Origin: Theodoxus fluviatilis
Lineage: Eukaryota; Mollusca; Gastropoda; Cycloneritida; Neritidae
Reading direction: 5' to 3'
Assembly (NCBI GenBank): GCA_034096865.1
Contig: JAWQFJ010016655.1
Coordinates: 40,001-59,492 of the forward strand
DNA length: 19,492 nucleotides
The notes under the pieces were generated by a model that had not been told where the DNA came from, did no database searches, and was given only the letters and a program-made list of their open reading frames with translations. How positions within the stretch are numbered: position 1 is the first letter of the stretch; each line of letters starts with the position of its first letter. Shown piece after piece: positions 1-9,800 of the stretch. Position numbers and translations under genes: made by a program.

Positions 1-312
1 TCAGCAGGGTGAAATTAGAAGGAAGATAAAGAAGAAACGTAAGAGATGAAGGAAGAGATAAAGCAGGAGGAGCAGGAGGAGGATACGTTGGAAAAGCGGG
101 AAAAGGAGGAAAACCGATAGTGGAAGGAATAAGAGGCGAATGCTAAGAATAAATTATTGCAATTATAATTCTGCTTACATCGGTGCTGAAGAAACAAGCT
201 TGAAAGGCAACAACTCAGCACCGTTTGGTACACTGACCTTCACACAGATCTGCCACAGCTCTGTCAGTCCTGGCGATTTCTGGGGCGTCTGTTGACAAGG
301 GAAGGGAAGTCC
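1..312. other. Unique sequence, no gene recognised
   Basis: Positions 1-130 are strongly purine-rich on the plus strand (GGAGGA and GAAGA runs). A serine-rich open frame on the minus strand across this part is a compositional by-product and has no ATG start. The stretch near 230-312 would be the transcribed side of the possible minus-strand promoter at 313-348. Confidence 0.4.
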
Positions 313-348
313 CTTTTTATAGCCCTCTCCAACGAGGCCATGACGTCA
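313..348 (-). promoter_or_regulatory. Possible CRE + TATA core promoter, minus strand
   Basis: On the minus strand a perfect palindromic CRE, TGACGTCA (341-348), is followed about 20 bp downstream by TATAAAAAG (313-321). This is the order and spacing expected of a CREB/ATF-responsive TATA promoter with initiation near 280-290, reading toward coordinate 1. What is seen is the two motifs and their spacing. No coding exon is recognised downstream inside the window, so function is inferred only. Confidence 0.3.
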
Positions 349-780
349 AGAGTGAAAAAGGAAGGTCTTTTTTCGAACCCACAACAGAGGCGTTATCCGG
401 GACCTGTTGTGCTTCACGTGGTCACGGAAGCGTAACAGTGACTGCTACCAGAAAATTCTGTAACTCAACCTCATAAGGTTTACAGCCGAGCAAGTCGAAC
501 TCTGAACGGCTACACAGGCAAGACAGAGAGGCCGTACTGGATGTGAATGAAACAGAGCCGCCATCTTAAATGTCCCGCATTGATAGACCAATGGCGATAT
601 TTATTATCAGCACCATGCATTTACTTCACGTCACATGCTTTATTCATGCACGAGTTGATGAATGGATAATGCTAGCAGAGAACGCGTGTCGAGACTGTAC
701 ACTGTAGGCTGCAAACAGACATAGTCTCCCAACGTTGAAAGCAATATTGACGCATGGCAATATTTTTTGTGTCAATGCGC
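349..780. other. Unique non-coding sequence
   Basis: Mixed-composition sequence with no credible ORF, RNA gene or repeat that I can recognise. Short open frames overlapping its right end come from the adjacent GT-rich tract. Confidence 0.4.
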
Positions 781-955
781 GCGCGCGTGTGTGTATGTGT
801 GCGCTTGTGCGTGTGCGTACGTGTGCGTGCGTGCGTATGCGCGTGTGTGTGCGTAAACGTGCATGCATGGGTGTGCGTGTGAGTGTGTCTGTCTGTGTGC
901 GCGCGCTCGTGTGTGTGGTATGTGTGTGTATGAGTGCGTGTAATCGCTATGTAAG
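781..955. repeat. Degenerate (GT)n/(GTGC)n simple-sequence tract
   Basis: Alternating GT with frequent GC steps (gcgcgcgcgtgtgtg near 780-795, then gtgcgt blocks). Apparent ORFs here (Arg/Thr/His-rich on the minus strand, Val/Cys/Arg-rich on the plus strand) are artefacts of the dinucleotide composition. A G-rich patch follows at 958-1018. Confidence 0.85.
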
Positions 956-1186
956 CGTGGGGGGTGTGGCAGAGGGGATGGTTGGCTGCGGGGGTGGGGG
1001 GTGGGGGTTCTGGGGGAAGATCAAGCCCTACCCAAGCGTAACAGCAAGCCGCCGCATATTGCACAAGGCCAGCCACCAGGGGCGCTCTGGCGCATTGAGT
1101 GTCAAAGGCCATGGGAAATAGGTCAGGGCGCCCCGGGGCAATCGCCTTATACATCGCGAGGTAGGTCAGCAAACTCCGTCTCTAAC
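956..1186. other. G-rich then unique sequence before the minisatellite
   Basis: Positions 958-1018 contain several G runs (gggggtgtgg, gggggtggggggtgggggttctggggg) that could form a G-quadruplex on the plus strand. The rest is unique sequence with no recognised gene. Confidence 0.4.
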
Positions 1187-1920
1187 CCTTGTAAACATCA
1201 CTGCATGCTTGTCCTTGTAAACATCACTACATGATGCTTGTCCTTGTAAACATCACTACATGCTTGTAAACATCACTACATGCTTGTAAACATCACTACA
1301 TGCTTGTAAACATCACTACATGCTTGTCCTTGTAAACATCACTATATGCTTGTCCTTGTAAACATCACTACATGCTTGTCCTTGTAAACATCACTACATG
1401 CTTGTAAACATCACTACATGCTTGTAAACATCACTACATGCTTGTAAACATCACTACATTCTTGTCCTTGTAAACATCACTACATGCTTGTAAACATCAC
1501 TACATGCTTGTCCTTGTAAACATCACTACATGCTTGTAAACATCACTACATGCTTGTAAACATCACTACATGCTTGTAAACATCACTACATGCTTGTATA
1601 CATCACTACATGCTTGTAAACATCACTGCATGCTTGTAAACATCACTACATGCTTGTAAACATCACTACATGCTTGTCCTTGTAAACATCACTACATGCT
1701 TGTCCTTTTAAACATCACTACATGCTAGCAAACATCACTACATGTTTGTAAACATCACTACATGCTTGTAAACATCACTACATGCTTGTAAACATCACTA
1801 CATGCTTGTAAACATCACTACATGCTTGTAAACATCACTACATGCATGTAAACATCACAACATGCTTGTCCTTGTAAACATCACTATATGCTTGTCCTTG
1901 TAAATATCACTACATGCTTG
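1187..1920 (+). repeat. Minisatellite of mixed 20-bp and 26-bp units (about 33 copies)
   Basis: The short unit is TTGTAAACATCACTACATGC (20 bp). The long unit carries an extra six bases (TTGTCC) in front, giving 26 bp. By eye I count about 33 copies, mostly identical, with a few point variants (CTGCATGC, CTATATGC, TGTATACATC, a final TAAATATC). Short and long units are interspersed irregularly. Nearly every unit contains GTAAACA, the core recognised by forkhead (FOX) factors. Stops in the unit argue against coding. The array ends at about 1920, where sequence becomes unique. Confidence 0.92.
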
Positions 1921-2045
1921 TACCAATCGCACTCAACAATAAAGGGTTGGATTTTTGTCAGAAGCCGCTGAACAAATTCCATACATTTGATTTCTTTAAA
2001 ACCCATTACAGTTCATTATGTAACCTACACTAATACGTTTTATGT
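1921..2045. other. Unique spacer between two tandem repeats
   Basis: Short unique sequence joining the 20/26-bp minisatellite to the TTGG microsatellite. It includes an AATAAA at 1938-1943 on the plus strand, with no associated gene. Confidence 0.4.
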
Positions 2046-2152
2046 GGTTGGCTGGTTGGCTGGCTGGCTGGTTCGCTGGTTGGTTCGCTGGTTGGTTGAT
2101 TGGTTGGTTGGTTGGTTGGTTGGTTGGTTGGTTGGTTGGTTGGTTTGTTGGT
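2046..2152 (+). repeat. (TTGG)n / (GGCT)n tetranucleotide microsatellite
   Basis: It starts with interspersed GGTTGGCT/GGTTCGCT variants and becomes a nearly pure TTGG run from about 2095. The repeated Trp-Leu-Val-Gly peptide in this frame is a by-product of the tetranucleotide and not a gene. Confidence 0.9.
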
Positions 2153-3167
2153 CGTGTGTGTGCGTATTAAAAAATCGCTTTATGATTGGCCTAATCAATC
2201 GTCCTTCACTCGTAAGGTTAACTTTTTCATTCTATCGTGCTGGCAAAGTAAAATCTGTAGAAACTGTAATAAAGGCTCGTTGTGTAGTACCATTACGGAT
2301 TGGCAGAGTGCAGTTACTACGAGTATTTCCACTTTGTGTTGTGGGACAGTATTTGTATCGTGCTCTGCGTTGGCAGGGCGACAACTTCTGAACAAACATT
2401 AGCTCAGCTTGCCGTTTGCGAGACCCATAATTATATGTATTTCAAAATTGTCGAGAGCAAAACAATGCGGGCCTTTCTTCTCAAAATAAACTTGAATACA
2501 TTTACGCGGGTTGTCAATAAGTTCACAGCGTCAAAGACGCATTGCATAGGCGTGCATTTTGTGAGGTAATAATGTTAATATTCCGGAGATGGCAGTAAAT
2601 TCTTTTTCGACAAATATGGAAATGTCTGGGAAATTTCAGCATGATGTTTCAGTCCATCTTCAAATGCGTTTCATGAATGTACGTCGGAGCTGTTCGAAGC
2701 GATGTTTTATCATCATTTGTTCTGCGTTTTATATACAGAGCACTTTTCTGTCCATTTTTGACATGGCATTTCTGTTGTCTGACAGCATCAACGTTATTTT
2801 TGTGAAGAAGTGTACTTATCAGTTCGGCCGTGTGTGACTCCCGACTCATTTGTGCAAAAACGTCAGAGGTATTTTTGACCAGATTTTTGTATGGCAGAGG
2901 TTTCATTACAATGCTTTACAAAATACTCTTCAGGCCGTCTCTTTGAAGTGCAGACATGCGTGTTTCTTCTCATAGCGCTGGTCGTCGCAATAGAATAGCT
3001 CAGAACTTGAATGGGACAGAAGCATCTCGATTTGGTCACGAAAGCAGCTTTGACATAGGGGTATGGAAACTGCTGGTCTGCATAGTGTTGCCTTCACAGG
3101 AGACATCACAGCATGGCTTTTGGGCTCGTTTTAGCAACCGCTGAAAGCTGTTACTCCCACGCCGACT

Positions 3168-3170
<3 letters not shown>
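2153..3170. other. Unique sequence, no supported gene
   Basis: Several overlapping short ORFs occur on both strands, none with recognisable motifs or clear splice signals. A short phrase (tatcgtgct...ggca) occurs twice, near 2234 and 2357, suggesting a weak local duplication. I see no gene I can support. Confidence 0.4.

Positions 3171-3216
<46 letters not shown>
3171..3216. repeat. (CT)n microsatellite
   Basis: About 22 CT units in an almost uninterrupted run. The minus-strand poly(Glu-Arg) peptide is an artefact. Confidence 0.95.
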
Positions 3217-3218
<2 letters not shown>

Positions 3219-4684
3219 ATTCATTTGTGGGGTCGTCAAGAGTGTTGCACGAGTGATTCAAGTCTCACTATTGAATTCTGCAGTCTGCTTATCTAACCCC
3301 TGTTGACCTTGACCCATTCACGCAAGTAAAGCAAAGGAGGACATCTGACCTAAGAAAGAGTGGCGTGTGCGAGAAGGGTGGGGCTGTTTAAACCTTTTAG
3401 CCCTCGCTTTTTCTGTTTTAAGTTTCATGAAGTTTCGAAGAGTTAACTCCCCTATGTCGGGAGATCAAGGGTTAAAGTGTAGGGCCAACGAAGGTGAGTG
3501 GAGGCCAGGGAAACAGTTTCACATATCGATAACAGAAATGCATAACCACCACGAAACGAAACGAGGGTCTCGAACTAGGGTGAATTTTGTACGAACCTAC
3601 CATTCTGTGAATCCGAGTCAACAGTGACTGTCGCAGTTCGCCATGAATGCGTAATAGACTAGACCATTCGCATAACAGCATTATGCCAAAAATAGCTCGT
3701 TCTGGATGCTTTCCCCCCCACTTTTTATAGAAATAATCCAGACGTCAAAATGTGTTTCCCATTTCAACACAAACATTTTATTTTATCGAATAAACGCTTG
3801 TTTATTGCCTCAACAAGCGTATTTTTTCGTATTGTGCGAAATAGTCTTAGAACTACTTTAATGGCGTATGTCAGGGAGCAGAGTGCTATCCCACAAGCCT
3901 TTTGTGTGACCTCCTTATGAATATTCCGGACGGAATAGTTCCATCACGTGATATGAACTGTGCTGGAGACTCTTTCGCCGGCAGGCAAATTCTCTAGTGG
4001 ACTATAATGCTTACCTACTGTGCCCTAATCTGTCGACACGAGATAACGAAGCTGGTCAGAGTTTGTGCATGCGCTCACGTGTGAGCGTGTGGGAGCATAC
4101 TTGTTTAACTCTTGAATATCTGCTTTTTTAATCGTCAAATTTAAAAAGCAAGAAAGTGTGTTTCATTATTTTTGTGGGAAGATATTGGAACATCTAGAGA
4201 AAGACATGACTAATTTGCAAACAGTGGATGATATTTGCAGAATCCTGTGACTCTCCGTGACAAAATGAAATGAAAATCCACCCAAGCCATTGCAAGTAAG
4301 AGCATAAAACTGACACGGCTGTGCCAGGCATTGATTTCGGGATTTTGTTGACTTGGCTTATCACATCACGCTATTTATCTTTTCCTCCTGCCTTGTGAAA
4401 AGTCTAGTAGTGCTTTATTGAATGTGTCAAGCAATGCTTCAAAGCGCTCATGTCACTGAATCTGCATGGAAAATTGTCGGGGGAATGCACGTTGTCTCAG
4501 AACGCAGAATTTGGGGGGTACCGTTTTCACCAAAATAGAGCTTACGTACATGTACTAGGGCTTGGGTGCTGGAAGGCGCTAGAATGTCATAGTGGTTTCC
4601 AGCTCTGTCCAGCCCCCCTCCGGGCGGGTTTGTTGCCTAGTTACGTGATGTAGCCAGAGGGGGGTCTCCCTTAGAAGTAATGCG
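3217..4684. other. Unique sequence, no supported gene; small inverted repeats
   Basis: No credible coding exon is recognised. Two small structures are visible: a hairpin with stem ACGCTTGTT/AACAAGCGT around 3793-3822, and a perfect 7-bp inverted repeat, TATTCCG GA CGGAATA, at 3922-3937. From about 4460 the sequence becomes richer in short G and C runs as it approaches the promoter-like block. Confidence 0.4.
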
Positions 4685-4749
4685 TGACGTCATCGCGCAG
4701 CTTCCAGACAATCGAGTGCATTGTAGTCGGTTCTAGAAGATTCTAGAAC
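4685..4749 (+). promoter_or_regulatory. CRE and perfect four-pentamer heat-shock element
   Basis: A full CRE, TGACGTCA, lies at 4685-4692. At 4730-4749 is gttctagaagattctagaac, which parses as nTTCn-nGAAn-nTTCn-nGAAn, the ideal array of alternating inverted pentamers bound by an HSF1 trimer. The element is palindromic, so direction must come from the surroundings. The purine-rich, leader-like sequence and splice donor to the right favour plus-strand transcription. I see no TATA box at the expected distance on the plus strand. Confidence 0.6.
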
Positions 4750-4769
4750 CTGTACCCCCCAAAAAAAAC

Positions 4770-4920
4770 ACAAGCAGAGCGCGACGAGAGTTGGGAGAGC
4801 GCAGAAGACAGAAGAAGTGAGAGTGAGAGGAGAACACAGTGTAAGTCCTCCTTTCGAAGCAGTGACTGATTTCTCTGAGATCCAGTCTCGAGAGGGAAGA
4901 TATAGCGTTTCTAGGTGAGA
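4770..4920 (+). other. Possible non-coding first exon with splice donor(s)
   Basis: Downstream of the HSE is a purine-rich stretch (agcagagcgcgacgagag...) of the kind found in 5' untranslated leaders. Two donor-like sites follow: GTAAGT near 4841, and a better CTAG|GTGAGA with the GT at 4915. If the HSE/CRE block is a promoter, this would be a non-coding exon 1, and the intron would contain the microsatellites at 4961-5570. No transcript evidence is available and no downstream coding exon is recognised. Confidence 0.25.
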
Positions 4921-4960
4921 GCGTTTGAAACCACATGGGCGTTTTACCTCATGCTACCCT

Positions 4961-5348
4961 ACACACACGCGCGCGCGCGCGCGCGCACACACACACACAC
5001 ACACGCGCGCGCGCCCGCGCGCAAACACACACAAATAAACACACACACAAACACACACACATTCATGCGCATACCCACGCATAAACCTTTGCACGCACGC
5101 ACGCACGCAAGCAACACCACACAAACTCGCGCATATTCACGCGCATACGCACATTTACATGCGAATAAGCGTGCATACAAACACACAAACACACAAACAC
5201 ACACGCCCACGCACACACAATCACACACGCCCACGCACACACAAACACACTTACGAGGATACTCGCGCACACACTCACGTACGCACTCATACACAACCAC
5301 TCACACTTGCGCGCGCACACATTCACGCGCACACTCACATACATACCC
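4961..5348. repeat. (CA)n/(CG)n simple-sequence block with Z-DNA potential
   Basis: Positions 4961-5014 form 54 bp of uninterrupted purine-pyrimidine alternation with two long CG blocks (4968-4986 and 5004-5014), a textbook Z-DNA-forming composition. The remainder to 5348 is degenerate CACA with interspersed CG. All His/Thr or Cys/Val peptides here are artefacts. Confidence 0.9.
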
Positions 5349-5441
5349 AGACATACACACACACGCGCGCGCGTGTGTGTGCGCGAGAGATTGAAAGAAA
5401 GAGAGAGAGAGAGTACGTGTGTTGTGTGTGTGCGCCCGCAC

Positions 5442-5484
<43 letters not shown>

Positions 5485-5511
5485 CATGTCTGTTTTGTGT
5501 GTTTATATGTA

Positions 5512-5567
<56 letters not shown>

Positions 5568-5570
5568 CGC
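5349..5570. repeat. CG/GT simple sequence completing an inverted arrangement
   Basis: A palindromic block of CA, then CG, then GT units lies at 5353-5385, followed by a short GA run (5385-5413), (GT)n at 5443-5480 and (GT)n at 5515-5563. Together with the CA-rich DNA to the left it forms a large imperfect inverted repeat. Confidence 0.9.
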
Positions 5571-6840
5571 GTTGTGCGTGTACATGTATATTTATGAATG
5601 TAAGTGTGTATGAATGTGGACACATGCGTTTGTAAGGGTTAGATCATATGTGTAAATGTGTGCATGTGTGTTCGCGCGCGCTGGCGTCTGATTATGACAC
5701 GCAGACGGATAAAGAAAGTAGTTAGAAGCTTGTGGAATGTTCTTTGTTCCATGAGAGCTACCTGCGTGTTCACGTTTGAATGGGCTGCCAAAACGGTAAT
5801 TATATGAAAGTGGGCCTTTCTTGTCGTGACAGCTGGAGCATGACGATCCACCACCTCGGTCATGTGAGTCCTGCTCACGTTGCTGCACACGGGTCTCGTG
5901 AAGCACGCACCTCTCACGCGCAGCCTCTGCTGTTACATGACAACAATCACTTTTGAGAAGTAGGACATCTGCGCAATGTTGATTCACCCTGACCCTGCAC
6001 CAACTTCACCCTGTAACGAGCTTTGCAAACCACCATCTTGCTCAACGTGATCTCTAAAATCCGTGCTGGACTTCGAAAGACACAGGTGAATAATCATGGG
6101 TGAACGACTGTGATTTTATGTGTAGAATGTGGGTGATAAGGAGCGCTGACAGGTTGATGGGTATTTTCTGGAAAGCACCGAAGTAGTCAGAGCATTTAAC
6201 AATTTCTTTCATGTGTCACGATCCGCTCACTTGTCGACACCACTACTAATATACTCCTCCTACTTACTACTACAACAAATAACAAGAACAGTAATGAAAA
6301 TGAAAACACTAATCATAACTCTACTTTTGTCTTTTTTTAGGGGAGAGGACTTCTTTTTTGGGGGGTGGGGGTGCAACCTAGGTCGCCAATATGCAGAGCT
6401 CATTGACTCAACAGTTAGAGAGGCAACGCGGGTGAAGCGCCTTGCCCTAGAACACAACTCTAGAATCCATGCAGCTTCGAACGCCACACCCACTGACTGC
6501 AAGCTACTTCAAGACAAACGCTTCAGTCGCTCGACCACAGAGTTCCGCCTACGTTTATGCCTGTTATCGTTTGATCGCGTTCACTGCTCTGCCTGTGCCC
6601 ATTTTTAGTGCAAAAACCAGATTTTCTGTCTGGAGGTCTTCAATGAAAGCTGACGGGTTCCAGAACGTCGAAAGCGCTTTGAAGTTGCCTTCTGGCATCC
6701 CTCACGACATGTGGCATGGAGGCAGCGTGTCAGAAAAGCAGCAATGACAGGGACTCAGGAGATGAGAGGATCACGGTCCGCTTTTCCTCCACAACAAACG
6801 AAACATGCGAAAATGGGGCGTTGCAGAATACACTAGTTTG
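5571..6840. other. Unique sequence, no supported gene
   Basis: It contains only short ORFs of unrecognised sequence. The longest plus-strand one (6213-6608) has a hydrophobic start followed by a charged stretch but no domain I recognise. A T7 run followed by AGGGG at about 6332-6343 resembles a splice acceptor, without other support. Sequence immediately before 6841 is not repetitive, so the array boundary is sharp. Confidence 0.35.
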
Positions 6841-9800
6841 GACATAGCCCCAGTCTGCCCTTGTTGCACAGGCTGCTCAAGTGGCATAGCCCCAGTCTGC
6901 CCTTGTTGCACAGGCTGCTCAAGTGACATAGTCCCAGTCTGCCCTTGTTGTACAGGCTGCTCAAGTGACATAGCCCCAGTCTGCCCTTGTTGTATTGGCT
7001 GCTCTAGTGACACAGTCCCAGTCTGCCCTTGTTGTATTGGCTGCTCTAGTGACATAGTCCCAGTCTGCCCTTGTTGTATTGGCTTCTCTAGTGACATAGT
7101 CCCAGTCTGCCCTTGTTGTATTGGCTGCTCTAGTGACATAGTCCCAGTCTGCCCTTGTTGTATTGGCTGCTCTAGTGACATAGCCCCAGTCTGCCCTTGT
7201 TGCACAGGCTGCTCAAGTGACATAGCCCCAGTCTGTCCTTGTTGCACAGGCTGCTCTGGTGACATAGTCCCAGTCTGTTCTTGTTGCACAGGCTGCTCAA
7301 GTGACATAGCCCCAGTCTGCCCTTGTTGCACAGGCTGCTCAAGTGACATAGCCCCAGTCTGTCCTTGTTGCACAGGCTGCTCAAGTGACATAGCCCTAGT
7401 CTGCCCTTGTTGCATAGGCTGCTCTAGTGACATAGTCCCAGTCTGCCCTTGTTGCATAGGCTGCTCTGGTGACATAGTCCCAGTCTGCCCTTGTTGCACA
7501 GGCTGCTCTAGTGACATAGTCCCAGTCTGCCCTTGTTGCACAGGCTGCTCAAGTGACATAGCCCCAGTCTGCCCTTGTTGCATAGGCTGCTCTAGTGACA
7601 TAGTCCCAGTCTGCCCTTGTTGCATAGGCTGCTCTAGTGACATAGTCCCAGTCTGCCCTTGTTGCACAGGCTGCTCAAGTGACATAGTCCCAGTCTGCCC
7701 TTGTTGCATAGGCTGCTCTAGTGACATAGTCCCAGTCTGCCCTTGTTGCACAGGCTGCTCTGGTGACATAGTCCCAGTCTGCCCTTGTTGCACAGGCTGC
7801 TCTGGTGATATAGTCCCAGTCTGCCCTTGTTGCACAGGCTGCTCTGGTGACATAGTCCCAGTCTGCCCTTGTTGCACAGGCTGCTCTAGTGACATAGTCC
7901 CAGTCTGCCCTTGTTGCACAGGCTACTCAAGTGACATAGTCCCAGTCTGTCCTTGTTGCACAGGCTGCTCAAGTGACATAGTCCCAGTCTGTTCTTGTTG
8001 CACAGGCTGCTCAAGTGACATAGCTCCAGTCTGTCCTTGTTGCACAGGCTGCTCTGGTGACATAGTCCCAGTCTGCCCTTGTTGCACAGGCTGCTCAAGT
8101 GACATAGTCCCAGTCTGCCCTTGTTGCACAGGCTGCTCAAGTGACATAGTCCCAGTCTGCCCTTGTTGCACAGGCTGCTCAAGTGACATAGTCTCAGTCT
8201 GCCCTTGTTGCACAGGCTGCTCAAGTGACATAGTCTCAGTCTGCCCTTGTTGCACAGGCTGCTCAAGTGACATAGTCCCAGTCTGCCCTTGTTGCACAGG
8301 CTGCTCAAGTGACATAGCCCCAGTCTGCCCTTGTTGCACAGGCTGCTCAAGTGACATAGTCCCAGTCTGCCCTTGTTGCACAGGCTGCTCAAGTGACATA
8401 GCCCCAGTCTGCCCTTGTTGCACAGGCTGCTCATGTGACATAGTCCCAGTCTGCCCTTGTTGCACAGGCTGCTCAAGTGACATAGTCTCAATCTGCCCTT
8501 GTTGCACAGGCTGCTCAAGTGACATAGTCTCAGTCTGCCCTTGTTGCACAGGCTGCTCTAGTGACATAGCTCCAGTCTGCCCTTGTTGTATTGGCTTCTC
8601 TAGTGACATAGTCCCAGTCTGCCCTTGTTGCACAGGCTGCTCAAGTGACATAGTCTCAGTATGCCCTTGTTGTATTGGCTGCTCTAGTGACACAGTCCCA
8701 GTCTGCCCTTGTTGTATTGGCTGCTCTAGTGACATAGTCCCAGTCTGCCCTTGTTGCACAGGCTGCTCAAGTGACATAGCTCCAGTCTGCCCTTGTTGTA
8801 TTGGCTGCTCTAGTGACACAGTCCCAGTCTGCCCTTGTTGTATTGGCTGCTCTAGTGACATAGTCCCAGTCTGCCCTTGTTGTATTGGCTTCTCTAGTGA
8901 CATAGTCCCAGTCTGCCCTTGTTGTATTGGCTGCTCTAGTGACATAGTCCCAGTCTGCCCTTGTTGTATTGGCTTCTCTAGTGACATTGTCCCAGTCTGT
9001 CCTTGTTGCATAGGCTGCTCTGGTGACATAGTCCCAGTCTGTCCTTGTTGCACAGGCTGCTCAAGTGACATAGCCCCAGTCTGCCCTTGTTGCACAGGCT
9101 GCTCAAGTGACATAGTCCCAGTCTGCCCTTGTTGTATTGGGTTCTCTAGTGACATAGTTCCAGTCTGTCCTTGTTGCACAGGCTGCTCAAGTGACATAGT
9201 CCCAGCCTGCCCTTGTTGCACAGGCTGCTCAAGTGACATAGTCCCAGTCTGCCCTTGTTGCACAGGCTGCTCTGGTGACATAGTCCCAGTCTGCCCTTGT
9301 TGCACAGGCTGCTCAAGTGACATAGTCCCAGTCTGCCCTTGTTGCATAGGCTGCTCAAGTGACATAGTCTCAGTCTGCCCTTGCTGCATAGGCTGCTCAA
9401 GTGACATAGCCCCATTCTGCCCTTGTTGCATAGGCTGCTCAAGTGACATAGTCCCAGTCTGCCCTTGTTGCACAGGCTGCTCAAGTGACATAGTCCCAGT
9501 CTGCCCTTGTTGCACAGGCTGCTCAAGTGACATAGCCCCAGTCTGCCCTTGTTGCATAGGCTGCTCAAGTGACATAGTCCCAGTCTGCCCTTGTTGCACA
9601 GGCTGCTCTAGTGACATAGTCCCAGTCTGCCCTTGTTGCACAGGCTGCTCAAGTGACATAGTCCCAGTCTGCCCTTGTTGCACAGGCTGCTCAAGTGACA
9701 TAGTCCCAGTCTGCCCTTGTTGCACAGGCTGCTCAAGTGACATAGCCCCAGTCTGCCCTTGTTGCACAGGCTGCTCTAGTGACATCTCCAGTCTGCCCTT

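Noticed and set aside
1187..1920. CRISPR-like array with 20-bp repeats and 6-bp spacers
   Set aside because: The six extra bases are identical in every long unit, so there are no spacers. It is an ordinary minisatellite.
1987..2391. ORF with a repeated Trp-Leu-Val-Gly motif resembling a membrane protein
   Set aside because: It is produced by the TTGG tetranucleotide run; the rest of the frame has no recognisable sequence.
3472..3681. Possible tRNA-like B box near 3568 (GGTCTCGAACT) in a tRNA or SINE
   Set aside because: It departs from the GGTTCGANNCC consensus, and no matching A box or cloverleaf was found.
4915..5635. Multiple overlapping ORFs rich in His/Thr or Cys/Val
   Set aside because: They are translations of CA/GT simple sequence in different frames.
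6213..6608. 131-codon plus-strand ORF with a hydrophobic start
   Set aside because: The hydrophobic stretch comes from a T-rich tract, the remaining sequence has no recognised domain, and there is no splice or polyA support.
7923..9785. Long minus-strand ORFs with MSLEQPVQQGQTGT repeats
   Set aside because: They are interrupted by a TAG at 7920-7922 and a frame change at 9781-9820, and no ATG-initiated exon is seen. Only the leader near 10821 hints at coding.
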